Source: Nitrospira sp.
Lineage (GTDB): Bacteria; Nitrospirota; Nitrospiria; Nitrospirales; Nitrospiraceae
Direction: 5' to 3'
Length of the DNA: 12,428 nucleotides
NCBI GenBank assembly: GCA_015904045.1
Contig: JABMDG010000054.1
Location: 6,872 to 19,299 of the forward strand
In this document: piece by piece, positions 6,477 through 12,427 of the stretch
Numbering within the stretch: position 1 is the stretch's first letter
Layout of the letters: every line of letters begins with the position of its first letter
Position numbers and translations under genes: made by a program
Notes under the pieces: model-generated
The model's database searches: none
Told to the model about the DNA's origin: nothing
Seen by the model: only the letters and a program-made list of their open reading frames with translations

Positions 6477-7583
6477 GTGCAGCAGACTCCCCTCATCGCC
6501 CAACATCGCGCCGCCGGCGCAAAACTGGTTGACTTCGCGGGATGGGAAATGCCCATCCAGTATAGCGGCGTGGTGGATGAATATCACACCGTTCGCAGCA
6601 AGGCCGGTCTCTTCGATGTCAGCCATATGGGGCGGATTGTCGTCACGGGTTCCGGTGCCGAGTCGTTTCTTCAGCGCATGACCACGAACGATCTCGCTGC
6701 GTTGACACCTATGCGGGCACAGTACTCGATGGTCTGCAACGAGCAGGGCGGCATCAAAGACGATATCTTTATCTATCGGCTGGCGACGGCTGGAGAATTT
6801 CTGCTGTGCGTCAACGCGTCGAATCGAGAGAAGATCGTCTCGTGGCTGATGGCGCAGGGTCGGGCCTTTCCCGACTGTCGAATTGCCGATCGTTCAGCGG
6901 ACATGGCACAGATCGCCTTACAGGGTTCGGCTGCACGCGCGATCGTGGCCGCGCTCGGATTGTCACGACTGGATCAGCTCAAGCTCAGAGAATCCACGAC
7001 AATACGAGTTGCGGAGGTTGAGTGTCTGGTGGCTCGAACGGGGTATACCGGAGAATTCGGCTACGAGTTCTATGTCTACGGGCAACCCGGCACTGTTTGG
7101 GAGAAGTTATTGGAGGCAGGGGCGTCGTTCGGGTTGAAGCCGGCCGGACTCGGAGCCAGGGATCTCCTGCGTCTGGAAATGGGCTATCTGCTCTATGGCA
7201 ACGACATCGATGAAGGGACGACCCCACTCGAAGCCGGAGCGGAATGGGCCGTGTGTTTTGAGAAAGGGGAGTTTATCGGTAAGCCTGTCCTGTTGACTCA
7301 GAAACAAGCGGGCCCGCCTCGTCGATTCGTCGGGTTCGAATTGCTCGAAAGAGGCGTCCCCCGGCATGGATTCACGATTCTTTCTCCGGCACCATCCCCG
7401 GCACCGATCGGCACAGTCAGCAGCGGCAATTTGTCCCCTCTGCTCCAGAAGGGAATCGGATTAGGGTATATCGTTCCCAAGTACGCCGAAGTGGGGACAG
7501 AAATCCTCATCGACATTCGAGGGAAATCGGTTCCGGCAAAGGTTGTGAAGCCGCCGTTCTACAGAAAATCCAAGAGCGTATAG
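6477..7583 (+). CDS. gcvT: Aminomethyltransferase, glycine cleavage system T protein
   Basis: A 368-residue T protein, the length expected for the family. It transfers the methylene group from aminomethyl-lipoyl H protein to tetrahydrofolate, releasing ammonia, in the cytoplasm. Motifs seen are GLFDVSHMG at 44-52, NEQGGIKDDIFIY at 88-100 with the paired aspartates at 95-96 (one matching the catalytic Asp of known T proteins), ARTGYTGEFGYEFY in the middle, and LGARDLLRLEMGYLLYGND, which belongs to the folate-binding region. These features favour true GcvT over the related YgfZ folate-binding proteins. The start is a GTG at 6477, 6 bases after the FKBP stop. No H or P protein gene follows, so the rest of the system must be encoded elsewhere. 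Confidence 0.93.
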   Translation: MQQTPLIAQHRAAGAKLVDFAGWEMPIQYSGVVDEYHTVRSKAGLFDVSHMGRIVVTGSGAESFLQRMTTNDLAALTPMRAQYSMVCNEQGGIKDDIFIYRLATAGEFLLCVNASNREKIVSWLMAQGRAFPDCRIADRSADMAQIALQGSAARAIVAALGLSRLDQLKLRESTTIRVAEVECLVARTGYTGEFGYEFYVYGQPGTVWEKLLEAGASFGLKPAGLGARDLLRLEMGYLLYGNDIDEGTTPLEAGAEWAVCFEKGEFIGKPVLLTQKQAGPPRRFVGFELLERGVPRHGFTILSPAPSPAPIGTVSSGNLSPLLQKGIGLGYIVPKYAEVGTEILIDIRGKSVPAKVVKPPFYRKSKSV

Positions 7584-7657
7584 CGTATGGTGAATGGTAC
7601 AAAGGGGACGCTTCGACAACAATCTGTCTGTGTTCGTGCGATAGGCCATAGGCCATA
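7575..7657 (+). repeat. Short tandem heptamers spanning the gcvT stop and the gap before NUDIX
   Basis: AGCGTAT occurs twice back to back at 7575-7588, running through the gcvT stop codon. ATAGGCC occurs twice at 7641-7654, followed by a partial third unit (ATA). The 88-base gap (7584-7671) otherwise holds no gene and no convincing terminator or Shine-Dalgarno. The two pairs have a similar flavour on opposite strands, as in remnants of a dispersed intergenic repeat, but that is inference. Confidence 0.5.
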
Positions 7658-7671
7658 AGCTGTCAGATCCC

Positions 7672-8184
7672 ATGACGCGACACATCTACGCCGGAAAAGT
7701 TGTCACGCTGAACATCGACACGGTTCAATTGCCAAACGGTGTGACGGTGGATCTTGAGACGATCCGCCATCCCGGCGCCGCGGCGGTCGTTCCGGTGAAG
7801 GATGATGGGACCGTCGTGTTGATTAAACAATTCCGTCATGCGGCAGGAGGATTCATCTATGAAATTCCCGCAGGAAAACTCCATCCCGGCGAGGATCCCT
7901 TACACTGTGCTTCACGGGAACTGGAGGAAGAGGTCGGCTATCGGGCCTCGTCGTTTGAGCTGCTCTCAAGCATCTTTACGGCTCCGGGATTCGCGGACGA
8001 AGTGATTCACGTCTATCAAGCCACCGGGCTCACGAAAGGCCGGCAGCAACTGGATCGCGACGAAGTGTTGGATGTAATAGAAATGCCGCTCGCAGAGGCG
8101 GTGGGGAAAATCGCGGATGGAACGATTCGAGATGCAAAAACGATCGTAGGACTGCAGGCAGTCTATCTCAGAACTCACCGATGA
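7672..8184 (+). CDS. NUDIX hydrolase, ADP-ribose pyrophosphatase type
   Basis: A 170-residue NUDIX enzyme with a perfect Nudix box (G-x5-E-x7-R-E-U-x-E-E-x-G-U): G68, E74, R82, E83, E86, E87, G89, Y90. A proline (P105) lies 16 residues beyond the box glycine in FTAPGFADE, the spacing associated with ADP-ribose pyrophosphatases, which cleave ADP-ribose to AMP and ribose 5-phosphate. The N-terminal part (VDLETIRHPGAAAVVPV, then VVLIKQFRH) also fits the ADPRase subfamily. It is cytoplasmic, with no signal peptide. The ATG at 7672 lacks a good Shine-Dalgarno, but an N-terminus there matches family length. It is followed by a strong hairpin and a convergent small gene. Other nucleoside diphosphate sugars are possible substrates. 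Confidence 0.92.
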   Translation: MTRHIYAGKVVTLNIDTVQLPNGVTVDLETIRHPGAAAVVPVKDDGTVVLIKQFRHAAGGFIYEIPAGKLHPGEDPLHCASRELEEEVGYRASSFELLSSIFTAPGFADEVIHVYQATGLTKGRQQLDRDEVLDVIEMPLAEAVGKIADGTIRDAKTIVGLQAVYLRTHR

Positions 8185-8194
8185 TCAAACGACT

Positions 8195-8221
8195 GGGGGC
8201 CTTCCCAATGGGAAGGCCCCC
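8195..8221. terminator. Strong GC-rich hairpin between convergent genes
   Basis: A perfect 12-bp stem (8195-8206 pairing with 8210-8221) with a 3-base AAT loop, 10 bases after the NUDIX stop and 32 bases from the end of the minus-strand gene. Neither side has a real T-run, so it is not a textbook intrinsic terminator. The position suggests it ends or protects transcripts from both directions. Confidence 0.65.
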
Positions 8222-8253
8222 AAGCCAACTAGCCTCGCCAGATCGGGCTGGAA

Positions 8254-8472
8254 TTACTTGCCCTTGTCTTCCTTCTTCTTCTCATCGCCGAAAGTGTCCG
8301 CGTGGCCGCCCTTCTTCTCTTCCTTCTTCTTCTCGTCTCCGTAGACCGCCTCAACTACCTTTCCGGGCTTCTTGTCCTTGCCGCCTTCCTTCGGGGAATC
8401 CCCCGCGAACGCCGGGGCGCTGAACGTCACTGCCACTGCCACTGCCATGATCGCCATCAACATGTTCTTCAT
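8254..8472 (-). CDS. Small exported lysine-rich protein with a repeated GDEKKKE motif
   Basis: A 72-residue protein of no recognised family. It starts MKNMLMAIMAVAVAVTF and has a classical signal peptide with a likely cut after AFA, giving a mature chain of about 49 residues that is mostly Lys, Glu, Asp and Gly and probably disordered. The motif [Y/F]GDEKKKE[E/D]K appears twice (YGDEKKKEEK and FGDEKKKEDK), so the mature part seems built from a duplicated unit. The gene is real rather than a composition artefact: AAGGAGGA (8481-8488 on the minus strand) is well placed before the ATG, and the signal peptide is textbook. It converges on the NUDIX gene across the hairpin at 8195-8221. Metal or polyanion binding would fit the composition, but nothing shows it. 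Confidence 0.8.
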   Translation of the reverse strand: MKNMLMAIMAVAVAVTFSAPAFAGDSPKEGGKDKKPGKVVEAVYGDEKKKEEKKGGHADTFGDEKKKEDKGK

Positions 8473-8480
8473 AACGATAG

Positions 8481-8488
8481 TCCTCCTT
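8481..8488 (-). promoter_or_regulatory. Strong Shine-Dalgarno of the lysine-rich small gene
   Basis: Read on the minus strand this is AAGGAGGA, 8 bases before the ATG at 8472. It fixes the start and shows that this short ORF is translated. Just upstream in the leader, 8505-8510 and 8517-8522 (GTGCCG/CGGCAC) can form a 6-bp hairpin with a 6-base loop; whether it matters is unknown. The rest of the gap up to 8696 shows no gene. Confidence 0.75.
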
Positions 8489-8696
8489 CAAGGATGTGTA
8501 TAAGGTGCCGCCTATTCGGCACTCACGGAGTATTCAGCAAGCTTGATGCCGCAGAAAAGAATTGGAGAGCGACAGAAATTCACTCGTACAATCGATATGT
8601 TACGGTTTCGTTCTAATAAAATGGCGAAGGTTTTTTCCTGCAAGGTCCTGTGGCGGAATAGCCTGAGGCCTACTAAACTGCCTCAACAGATTAGTC

Positions 8697-8820
8697 ATGC
8701 CCATGCCTACAGGCCAGCGACTCGCGCATCATATCAAACCGGGTATGCGGGTGTTGTTTGTCGGGATCAATCCGGGGTTGCGTTGGGCAGAGGCAAGCCA
8801 TCATTTCGCCGGTTGCGGAA
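8697..8820 (+). pseudogene. 5' fragment of a mug/TDG-type uracil-DNA glycosylase gene
   Basis: The first 40 or so codons read like the N-terminus of a mismatch-specific uracil-DNA glycosylase: KPGMRVLFVGINPGLRWAEA followed by SHHFAG. This contains the GINPGL catalytic-loop motif and the HHFAG segment that in intact proteins leads into the N-R-F-W region. After HHFAG the similarity stops abruptly (CGMKPFTAIE), and nothing resembling the remaining three quarters of the protein follows in any frame. The frame happens to stay open into the second S58 peptidase, which would give a 508-residue chimera. I regard this as chance, since the peptidase has its own signal peptide. The fragment marks a recombination junction near 8820. 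Confidence 0.7.
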
Positions 8821-8828
8821 TGAAGCCG

Positions 8829-8857
8829 TTCACAGCGATCGAGAATCGTGCTATCTT
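8829..8857 (+). promoter_or_regulatory. Candidate promoter for the second peptidase copy
   Basis: TTCACA at 8829-8834, a 17-base spacer and TATCTT at 8852-8857. An AAGGAG (8888-8893) and an ATG (8905) follow at natural distances. This block lies between the glycosylase fragment and the MBL remnant and has no counterpart in copy 1, so it was probably carried in from the 5' end of some other gene. Activity is inferred from the pattern only. Confidence 0.45.
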
Positions 8858-8904
8858 GAACCCCGTCACGCGTCAATCGTCAACCGCAAGGAGCGCGAAT
8901 ATCT

Positions 8905-8997
8905 ATGCTGCTGGAAGGCCCTGTCGCTGGGCACCGCCATCCAAGCGGAACATCCAAAGATCGATGTGCGAATCCCGCATCACGGCAGTACGCATGA
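8905..8997 (+). CDS. Possible 30-codon leader ORF coupled to the second S58 peptidase
   Basis: An ATG at 8905, 11 bases after an AAGGAG, opens a 30-codon frame (begins MLLEGPVAGH) that runs through the MBL remnant in a different frame. Its TGA (8995-8997) overlaps the peptidase ATG (8994-8996) as ATGA. The peptide itself is unlikely to have a function. The arrangement could deliver ribosomes to a peptidase start that lacks its own Shine-Dalgarno, replacing the coupling that the full MBL gene provides in copy 1. This is an inference from signals and spacing; translation is not shown. Confidence 0.35.
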   Translation: MLLEGPVAGHRHPSGTSKDRCANPASRQYA

Positions 8998-9004
8998 GGT
9001 ATAG
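8915..9004 (+). pseudogene. 3' remnant of a second beta-CASP MBL gene
   Basis: These 90 bases encode KALSLGTAIQAEHPKIDV followed by RIPHHGSTHEV and a stop, almost the same as the last 29 residues of the MBL protein encoded at 1724-3220. Everything upstream of this tail, including all catalytic motifs, is missing. It marks the left edge of the duplicated segment. The stop overlaps the start of the second peptidase exactly as in copy 1. Confidence 0.9.
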
Positions 9005-10223
9005 CCTCAGGCCTCCGGCGCCGTTCACGGCGAAGGGGGCCATTCGGCTGCTCATTCTGTCGTGCCTTGCTCCTCTGATCTCCGGCTGTGTTTCGGTCGC
9101 TGCTGCCGAATCGAATCATGGCCGTCAGCGGATTCGAGATCTGGGCATCACCATCGGCTCGTATCAGCCCGGCCCCCTCAACGCCATTACTGACGTAGCC
9201 GGCGTGAAGGTCGGTCACACGACTCTCATCCAAGGGGGGGGGCCGCTCAAGCCGGGCCAGGGGCCTGTGCGCACCGGCGTCACCGTCGTGATTCCGCGCG
9301 ACGACGTCTGGCACAAGAAGGTAGCCGCCGGATCGTTCGTGCTGAATGGGACCGGCGAAATGACAGGCCTCTCATGGGTGGCTGAATCAGGCTTCCTCGA
9401 ATATCCCATCGCGCTCACGAATACGCTCAACGTCCCGCGTGTCGCCAACGGCGTCATGAGCTGGATGATTCAGCAGTATCCCGAGATCGGCATCTCCGAC
9501 GACACGCTGACGCCGGTTGTCGCTGAATGCGACGACGGGCGATTGAATGACATCCAAGGCCGCCACGTGTCCGAGCAGGATGTGATGGCGGCACTCGACA
9601 GTGCGATCGGCGGTCCGGTGAAAGAAGGCACGGTCGGGGCAGGCACCGGCATGATCTCATACGGATTTAAGGGTGGCATCGGCACTTCATCGAGACAACT
9701 GTCTGAGAAAGAAGGTGGCTACACCATCGGAGTGCTCGTCAATGCGAATCATGGCCGCAGGCCTGAACTCGTCATTGCCGGTGTGCCGGTGGGGAAACTC
9801 TATGAATTGCCTCAGCATATGTCCGAAGCCCTCGCGCCGGGTCAGAGTGAAGGCTCCATCATTGTGATCATTGCCACCGATGCCCCGCTCGATAGCCGGC
9901 AGCTCACCAGATTAGCCAAGCGCGCCGCGCTCGGCCTCGCCCGCACCGGGTCCACCGCGCGCCATGGCAGCGGGGACTTCATGCTCGCCTTCTCGACCGC
10001 GAATGTCATTCCGCACTATCCCAAAGACCCGGCCTATACGTTAACCCATCTTGCCGACACCCATCTGAATCCCCTTATCTCCGCCACCGTCGAAGCCACT
10101 GAAGAGGCCATCCTCAACGCACTCACCATGGCGACGACGGTCACAGGCCGCGACGGCCACCGCGTCGAGGCCATCGATGTCGATCGTGTCAAAGCGTTGA
10201 TAATCGGCCCATTCCGGAACTGA
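8994..10223 (+). CDS. S58/DmpA-type self-processing aminopeptidase, exported (copy 2)
   Basis: A 409-residue paralogue of the peptidase at 3210-4421, about 86% identical over the mature part by hand count. The signal sequence is different (FTAKGAIRLLILSCLAPLIS, then GC) with lipobox-like I-S-G-C at Cys32 and an alternative AAA cut site. All family hallmarks are kept: AECDDGRLNDIQG, GTVGAGTGM, GFKGGIGTSSR, the self-cleavage site Gly|Ser in GQSEGSIIVIIATDAP, and HGSGD. The middle of the chain is nearly unchanged, while the surface near the cleavage site (GKLYELPQHMSEALAPGQ) and the C-terminal tail vary, which could alter specificity. In the stretches compared, DNA differences are mostly silent, so it is probably functional. 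The ATG at 8994 sits in the MBL remnant with no direct Shine-Dalgarno, as in copy 1. A 508-codon open frame from 8697 is rejected as a chance fusion. Confidence 0.87.
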   Translation: MRYSLRPPAPFTAKGAIRLLILSCLAPLISGCVSVAAAESNHGRQRIRDLGITIGSYQPGPLNAITDVAGVKVGHTTLIQGGGPLKPGQGPVRTGVTVVIPRDDVWHKKVAAGSFVLNGTGEMTGLSWVAESGFLEYPIALTNTLNVPRVANGVMSWMIQQYPEIGISDDTLTPVVAECDDGRLNDIQGRHVSEQDVMAALDSAIGGPVKEGTVGAGTGMISYGFKGGIGTSSRQLSEKEGGYTIGVLVNANHGRRPELVIAGVPVGKLYELPQHMSEALAPGQSEGSIIVIIATDAPLDSRQLTRLAKRAALGLARTGSTARHGSGDFMLAFSTANVIPHYPKDPAYTLTHLADTHLNPLISATVEATEEAILNALTMATTVTGRDGHRVEAIDVDRVKALIIGPFRN

Positions 10224-10270
10224 TCTTTCGATTCTCAATGCCGGGTAAGATTCTGACCCGTGGATGAGGC

Positions 10271-10300
10271 TTGCAATTTATCCCCCCCGCTCGGTATTCT
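10271..10300 (+). promoter_or_regulatory. Promoter of the second 75-aa gene
   Basis: TTGCAA at 10271-10276, an 18-base spacer containing a run of seven C, and TATTCT at 10295-10300. It is the counterpart of 4460-4489 in copy 1. The two hexamers and the spacing are preserved, while most of the spacer and the DNA upstream differ. Confidence 0.7.
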
Positions 10301-10329
10301 CCAGTCGCCTCAGATTGGAGAACGACCAG

Positions 10330-10557
10330 ATGAACGAGTATCAAATCGGCGGAGGCTTGCGGCTGCTGACGGCGGTTGAAAAGACCGAAGCCTTCGGCGA
10401 GTTTTTGAAGACCCGCATGGTCCGTGCCCTCGAAACCGAAGATCCGACGGAACTTCACTACCTGCTTGCGCAGGTCGACGACTATCATTCCTATCTGTGG
10501 CGGTATTACAAACAATTGGCACAGACCCGGTCTCAACGCATGGATCCAGGCGTTTGA
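10330..10557 (+). CDS. Conserved 75-residue helical protein of unknown function (copy 2)
   Basis: The same length as the copy at 4518-4745, with 68 of 75 residues identical. The seven changes (A to G, T to V, L to V, K to Q, S to A, D to T, P to S) fall at three single sites and in a cluster near the C-terminus, while the N-terminal MNEYQIGGGLRLLTAVEKTE and the DDYHSYLWRYYK core are untouched. The start is ATG where copy 1 has GTG, with a GGAGA (10317-10321) upstream in the same place as in copy 1. Its FIST partner is truncated, yet this gene is intact with largely silent DNA changes. That suggests it has value without an adjacent FIST, or works with the FIST of copy 1. No known family recognised. 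Confidence 0.82.
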   Translation: MNEYQIGGGLRLLTAVEKTEAFGEFLKTRMVRALETEDPTELHYLLAQVDDYHSYLWRYYKQLAQTRSQRMDPGV

Positions 10558-10584
10558 CGTTTCGGTCATTCTCCACCCGCGCGC

Positions 10585-10968
10585 ATGCCCAGCCCCTTGC
10601 CCCCATCACTTCCGCAGACCACCGCGGTGCGCTTTGCGGCGGCGTTGTCTAAACGATCGGATACGGAGGCGGCAGCGCGCGACCTTGCCGATGAAATCCG
10701 ATCCAAGCTCGATACCGACTCGATCGATCTCGTCTGTCTGTTTTTTTCAGCCCATCATGCCTCAAAATCCGAGCTCTTAGCGGCCATGATCCGGCAGTCC
10801 CTTCACCCGCGCATGATGGTCGGGTGCAGCGGGGAGGGGGTGATTGCCGGCGCAGAGGAACTGGAGACAGCCCCGGCGGTTCCTGGCCAATCACCGACTC
10901 TTTCAAGCTCAAACTCCAGCCAACGTACGCGAAGGTTCTGTTCCGGCTTGTCCGCCCCTCTGCCGTAA
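10585..10968 (+). pseudogene. Truncated FIST gene (N-terminal quarter only)
   Basis: The ATG at 10585 lies 27 bases after the 75-aa gene, as in copy 1. Codons 1 to about 98 match the FIST protein at 4772-5983 (for example DLADEIRSKL, CLFFSAHHASKSELLAAMI, MVGCSGEGVIAGAEELETAP). After 10880 the frame continues into about 29 unrelated codons ending GLSAPLP. Three quarters of the protein, including all of FIST_C, is missing, so it cannot make a normal sensor. A short N-terminal peptide could still be made, but I treat it as debris at the right edge of the duplicated segment. Confidence 0.85.
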
Positions 10969-11139
10969 GTTGTCCCTCAGGCACCAGAATTTGCAGGCTC
11001 AATCAGTTCGCCTGACGGAAAGAGTGTCGGTTTATCAAGTGGTTCCACCTCCATCGGTACCTGGCTAACGTGGCACTGCGTTTGCTGTGTCCTCAGAAAT
11101 TCAGACAGACGAATCCTCCTCTTGCCACGGGATGTCCGA
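10881..11139. other. Gene-free junction region
   Basis: About 260 bases between the break in the FIST homology and the TPR gene. Short frames exist; the longest continuation, in another frame and ending at 11068, contains LRHQNLQAQSVRLTERVSVY and could be the tail of a coiled-coil protein, but I recognise no family and no start signal. There is no clear promoter, hairpin or repeat. It looks like leftover sequence from the recombination that truncated FIST. Confidence 0.5.
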
Positions 11140-11805
11140 ATGTTGAGGAAAACGCTTGGAGTCGCATTCGGCCTTATCGCGGCCGGTCATACTCTCTTGC
11201 CGATGCCGTCTCAGGCGCAGGTCTCCGCAAGACATCTTGCCAAAGAGGCGCTTGAGGAGTGCGATCAAGGGCGGGCGGCGACAGTACGCGAAGCGCGGCT
11301 CATGCATTTCCACACGGGACAGGCGCTGGCAGAGCAGGCCGTGGCGCTCGATCAGCGATACGCCGATGCGCATTTTTCGCTCTTTTGCAATTTGGGAGAG
11401 ATTCTTCGCATCGACGGCGAGTCCATCACCGCGACTTTCGGGTTCCGCCGCATGATGAATGAACTTGATCGGACACTTGAACTCAATCCCGGTCACCTCG
11501 ATGCGCTTTCGGCCAAGGGGACCTTCCTCGTGAAGCTCCCTGGCGTCCTGGGAGGCGATAAAGAAAAAGGAGAACAACTGTTACAGCAGGTCGTCAAGCG
11601 GGCGCCGCACGCGGTCAATGCGCGGCTGGCCCTTGCCAGAGTCCGGTGTGAGCGGGGCCGGCATCAGGAAGCCGTGACGCTGGCCTCCGATGCCTTGGCG
11701 ATCGCCCGGAAGCACAAACGGGCCGAGTTTATCCCGGAAGCAAGGGCTACGCTCCAGCAGCTGCGTACCAATGCGACCGCTGCCAGTTACAAGCCGCCGC
11801 TCTGA
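11140..11805 (+). CDS. Exported TPR-like protein
   Basis: A 221-residue protein with a signal peptide (MLRKTLGVAFGLIAAGHTLL, likely cut after SQA), so it is periplasmic or membrane-attached. The mature part is helical with tetratricopeptide-like repeats: ALAEQAVALDQRYADAHFSL, ELDRTLELNPGHLDALSAKG, QQVVKRAPHAVNARLALARV and a last one around residues 185-215. The insert LPGVLGGDKEKGEQLLQQ resembles TPR proteins of the TRAP-T type. Such repeats bind partner proteins; no partner can be named here. ATG 11140 is chosen because it puts the positive residues right before the hydrophobic core; a TTG at 11122 in the same frame is an alternative. No Shine-Dalgarno is visible, perhaps because the upstream region was rearranged. 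The stop lies 3 bases from the end of the convergent arfB. Confidence 0.78.
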   Translation: MLRKTLGVAFGLIAAGHTLLPMPSQAQVSARHLAKEALEECDQGRAATVREARLMHFHTGQALAEQAVALDQRYADAHFSLFCNLGEILRIDGESITATFGFRRMMNELDRTLELNPGHLDALSAKGTFLVKLPGVLGGDKEKGEQLLQQVVKRAPHAVNARLALARVRCERGRHQEAVTLASDALAIARKHKRAEFIPEARATLQQLRTNATAASYKPPL

Positions 11806-11808
11806 CAC

Positions 11809-12228
11809 TCATTCGAGGGTTCCTCTCAACTGTTTCAATCGACCCTGCCGTTTCTTCCCCTCGATTCGCCTGTTCTGTGAGCCCTTCGTCGGTTTCGTCG
11901 GCTTCCGTTTCTTCTTCGGGATGGCGACACGTTGAATTAAGAGGCTGAGCCGCTCTAGCGCGTCTGCTCGGTTTCGTTCCTGCGTTCTGTGCTGCTGCGC
12001 CTTGATCGTGATGACGCCCTCTTCCGAAATGCGCTGATCGCGGAGCTTGAGCAATTCCTCTTTGTAAAAAGGCGGCAGCGATGAAGCGGCAATATCAAAG
12101 CGGAGATGAATAGCCGTCGACACCTTGTTGACGTGCTGCCCGCCGGCGCCCTGCGACCGCATGGCATGGAGCTCGATTTCAGAATCTGGAATAACAACGT
12201 GCGAGGATATGCGCAGCATAGTTGTCAT
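11809..12228 (-). CDS. arfB: Ribosome-rescue peptidyl-tRNA hydrolase ArfB (YaeJ-like)
   Basis: A 139-residue protein matching ArfB in length and layout. It hydrolyses the ester bond of peptidyl-tRNA on ribosomes stalled at an mRNA end, without needing a stop codon. The catalytic GGQ is at 29-31 within RSQGAGGQHVNKVSTAIHLR. The C-terminal tail is strongly basic (PKKKRKPTKPTKGSQNRR and KGKKRQ-like segments through to LKQLRG), as needed to enter the empty mRNA channel. It lacks the codon-recognition domain of true release factors. An ATG at codon 4 (MLRISSHVV) aligns better with the E. coli protein start, so the N-terminus may be three residues shorter. There is no strong Shine-Dalgarno. The gene runs head-on into the TPR gene with 3 bases between the stops. 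Confidence 0.92.
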   Translation of the reverse strand: MTTMLRISSHVVIPDSEIELHAMRSQGAGGQHVNKVSTAIHLRFDIAASSLPPFYKEELLKLRDQRISEEGVITIKAQQHRTQERNRADALERLSLLIQRVAIPKKKRKPTKPTKGSQNRRIEGKKRQGRLKQLRGTLE

Positions 12229-12307
12229 ACTGTACCGTAGTCATTGATATACAGTCACCATCGGCGACGATAACGAATCAAAATCGGGTGTGGTTGGAGC
12301 GGAGGGA

Positions 12308-12427
12308 CTACTGCAATTCCGGGACGCGGTCGATGATGCGGAGCTTCACGTCGTTGCCCAGTTGGATCTGCACCATCTTGCTGGAGAGGCTTTCACGCAT
12401 CTGCCGGACGTCCTGCGCGCTGAATTG
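12308..12427 (-). CDS. C-terminal end of an unidentified protein, partial
   Basis: On the minus strand, entering from the right edge, there is an open frame of 39 codons plus TAG: QFSAQDVRQMRESLSSKMVQ, IQLGNDVKLRIIDR, VPELQ. The sequence looks like ordinary helical-to-strand protein with a basic/amphipathic pattern. It is too short to name a family. It would run in the same direction as arfB, with a 79-base gap (12229-12307) in which I see no terminator and no clear promoter. Confidence 0.5.
   Translation of the reverse strand, partial: QFSAQDVRQMRESLSSKMVQIQLGNDVKLRIIDRVPELQ

Larger units (their letters stand above)
8915..10880 (+). repeat. Segmental duplication, copy 2 (cut at both ends)
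   Basis: Collinear with 3132-5067 and in the same orientation about 5.8 kb away. It starts inside an MBL gene and ends inside a FIST gene. Homology stops after the codons for LETAPAV; the bases after 10880 are unrelated to copy 1. Both complete genes inside remain open. Third positions here seem richer in C than in copy 1 (9270-9311: 10 of 14 codons, against 5 of 14 in 3462-3503). Confidence 0.92.

Noticed and set aside
8543..9004. 153-codon frame ending in the MBL tail
   Set aside because: Only the last 29 codons resemble a protein; the rest crosses non-coding DNA and the glycosylase fragment in the wrong frame.
8697..10223. A 508-codon fusion of a glycosylase N-terminus with the S58 peptidase
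   Set aside because: The glycosylase part stops at a junction, the linker has no domain character, and a signal peptide in mid-protein would not work; chance open frame.
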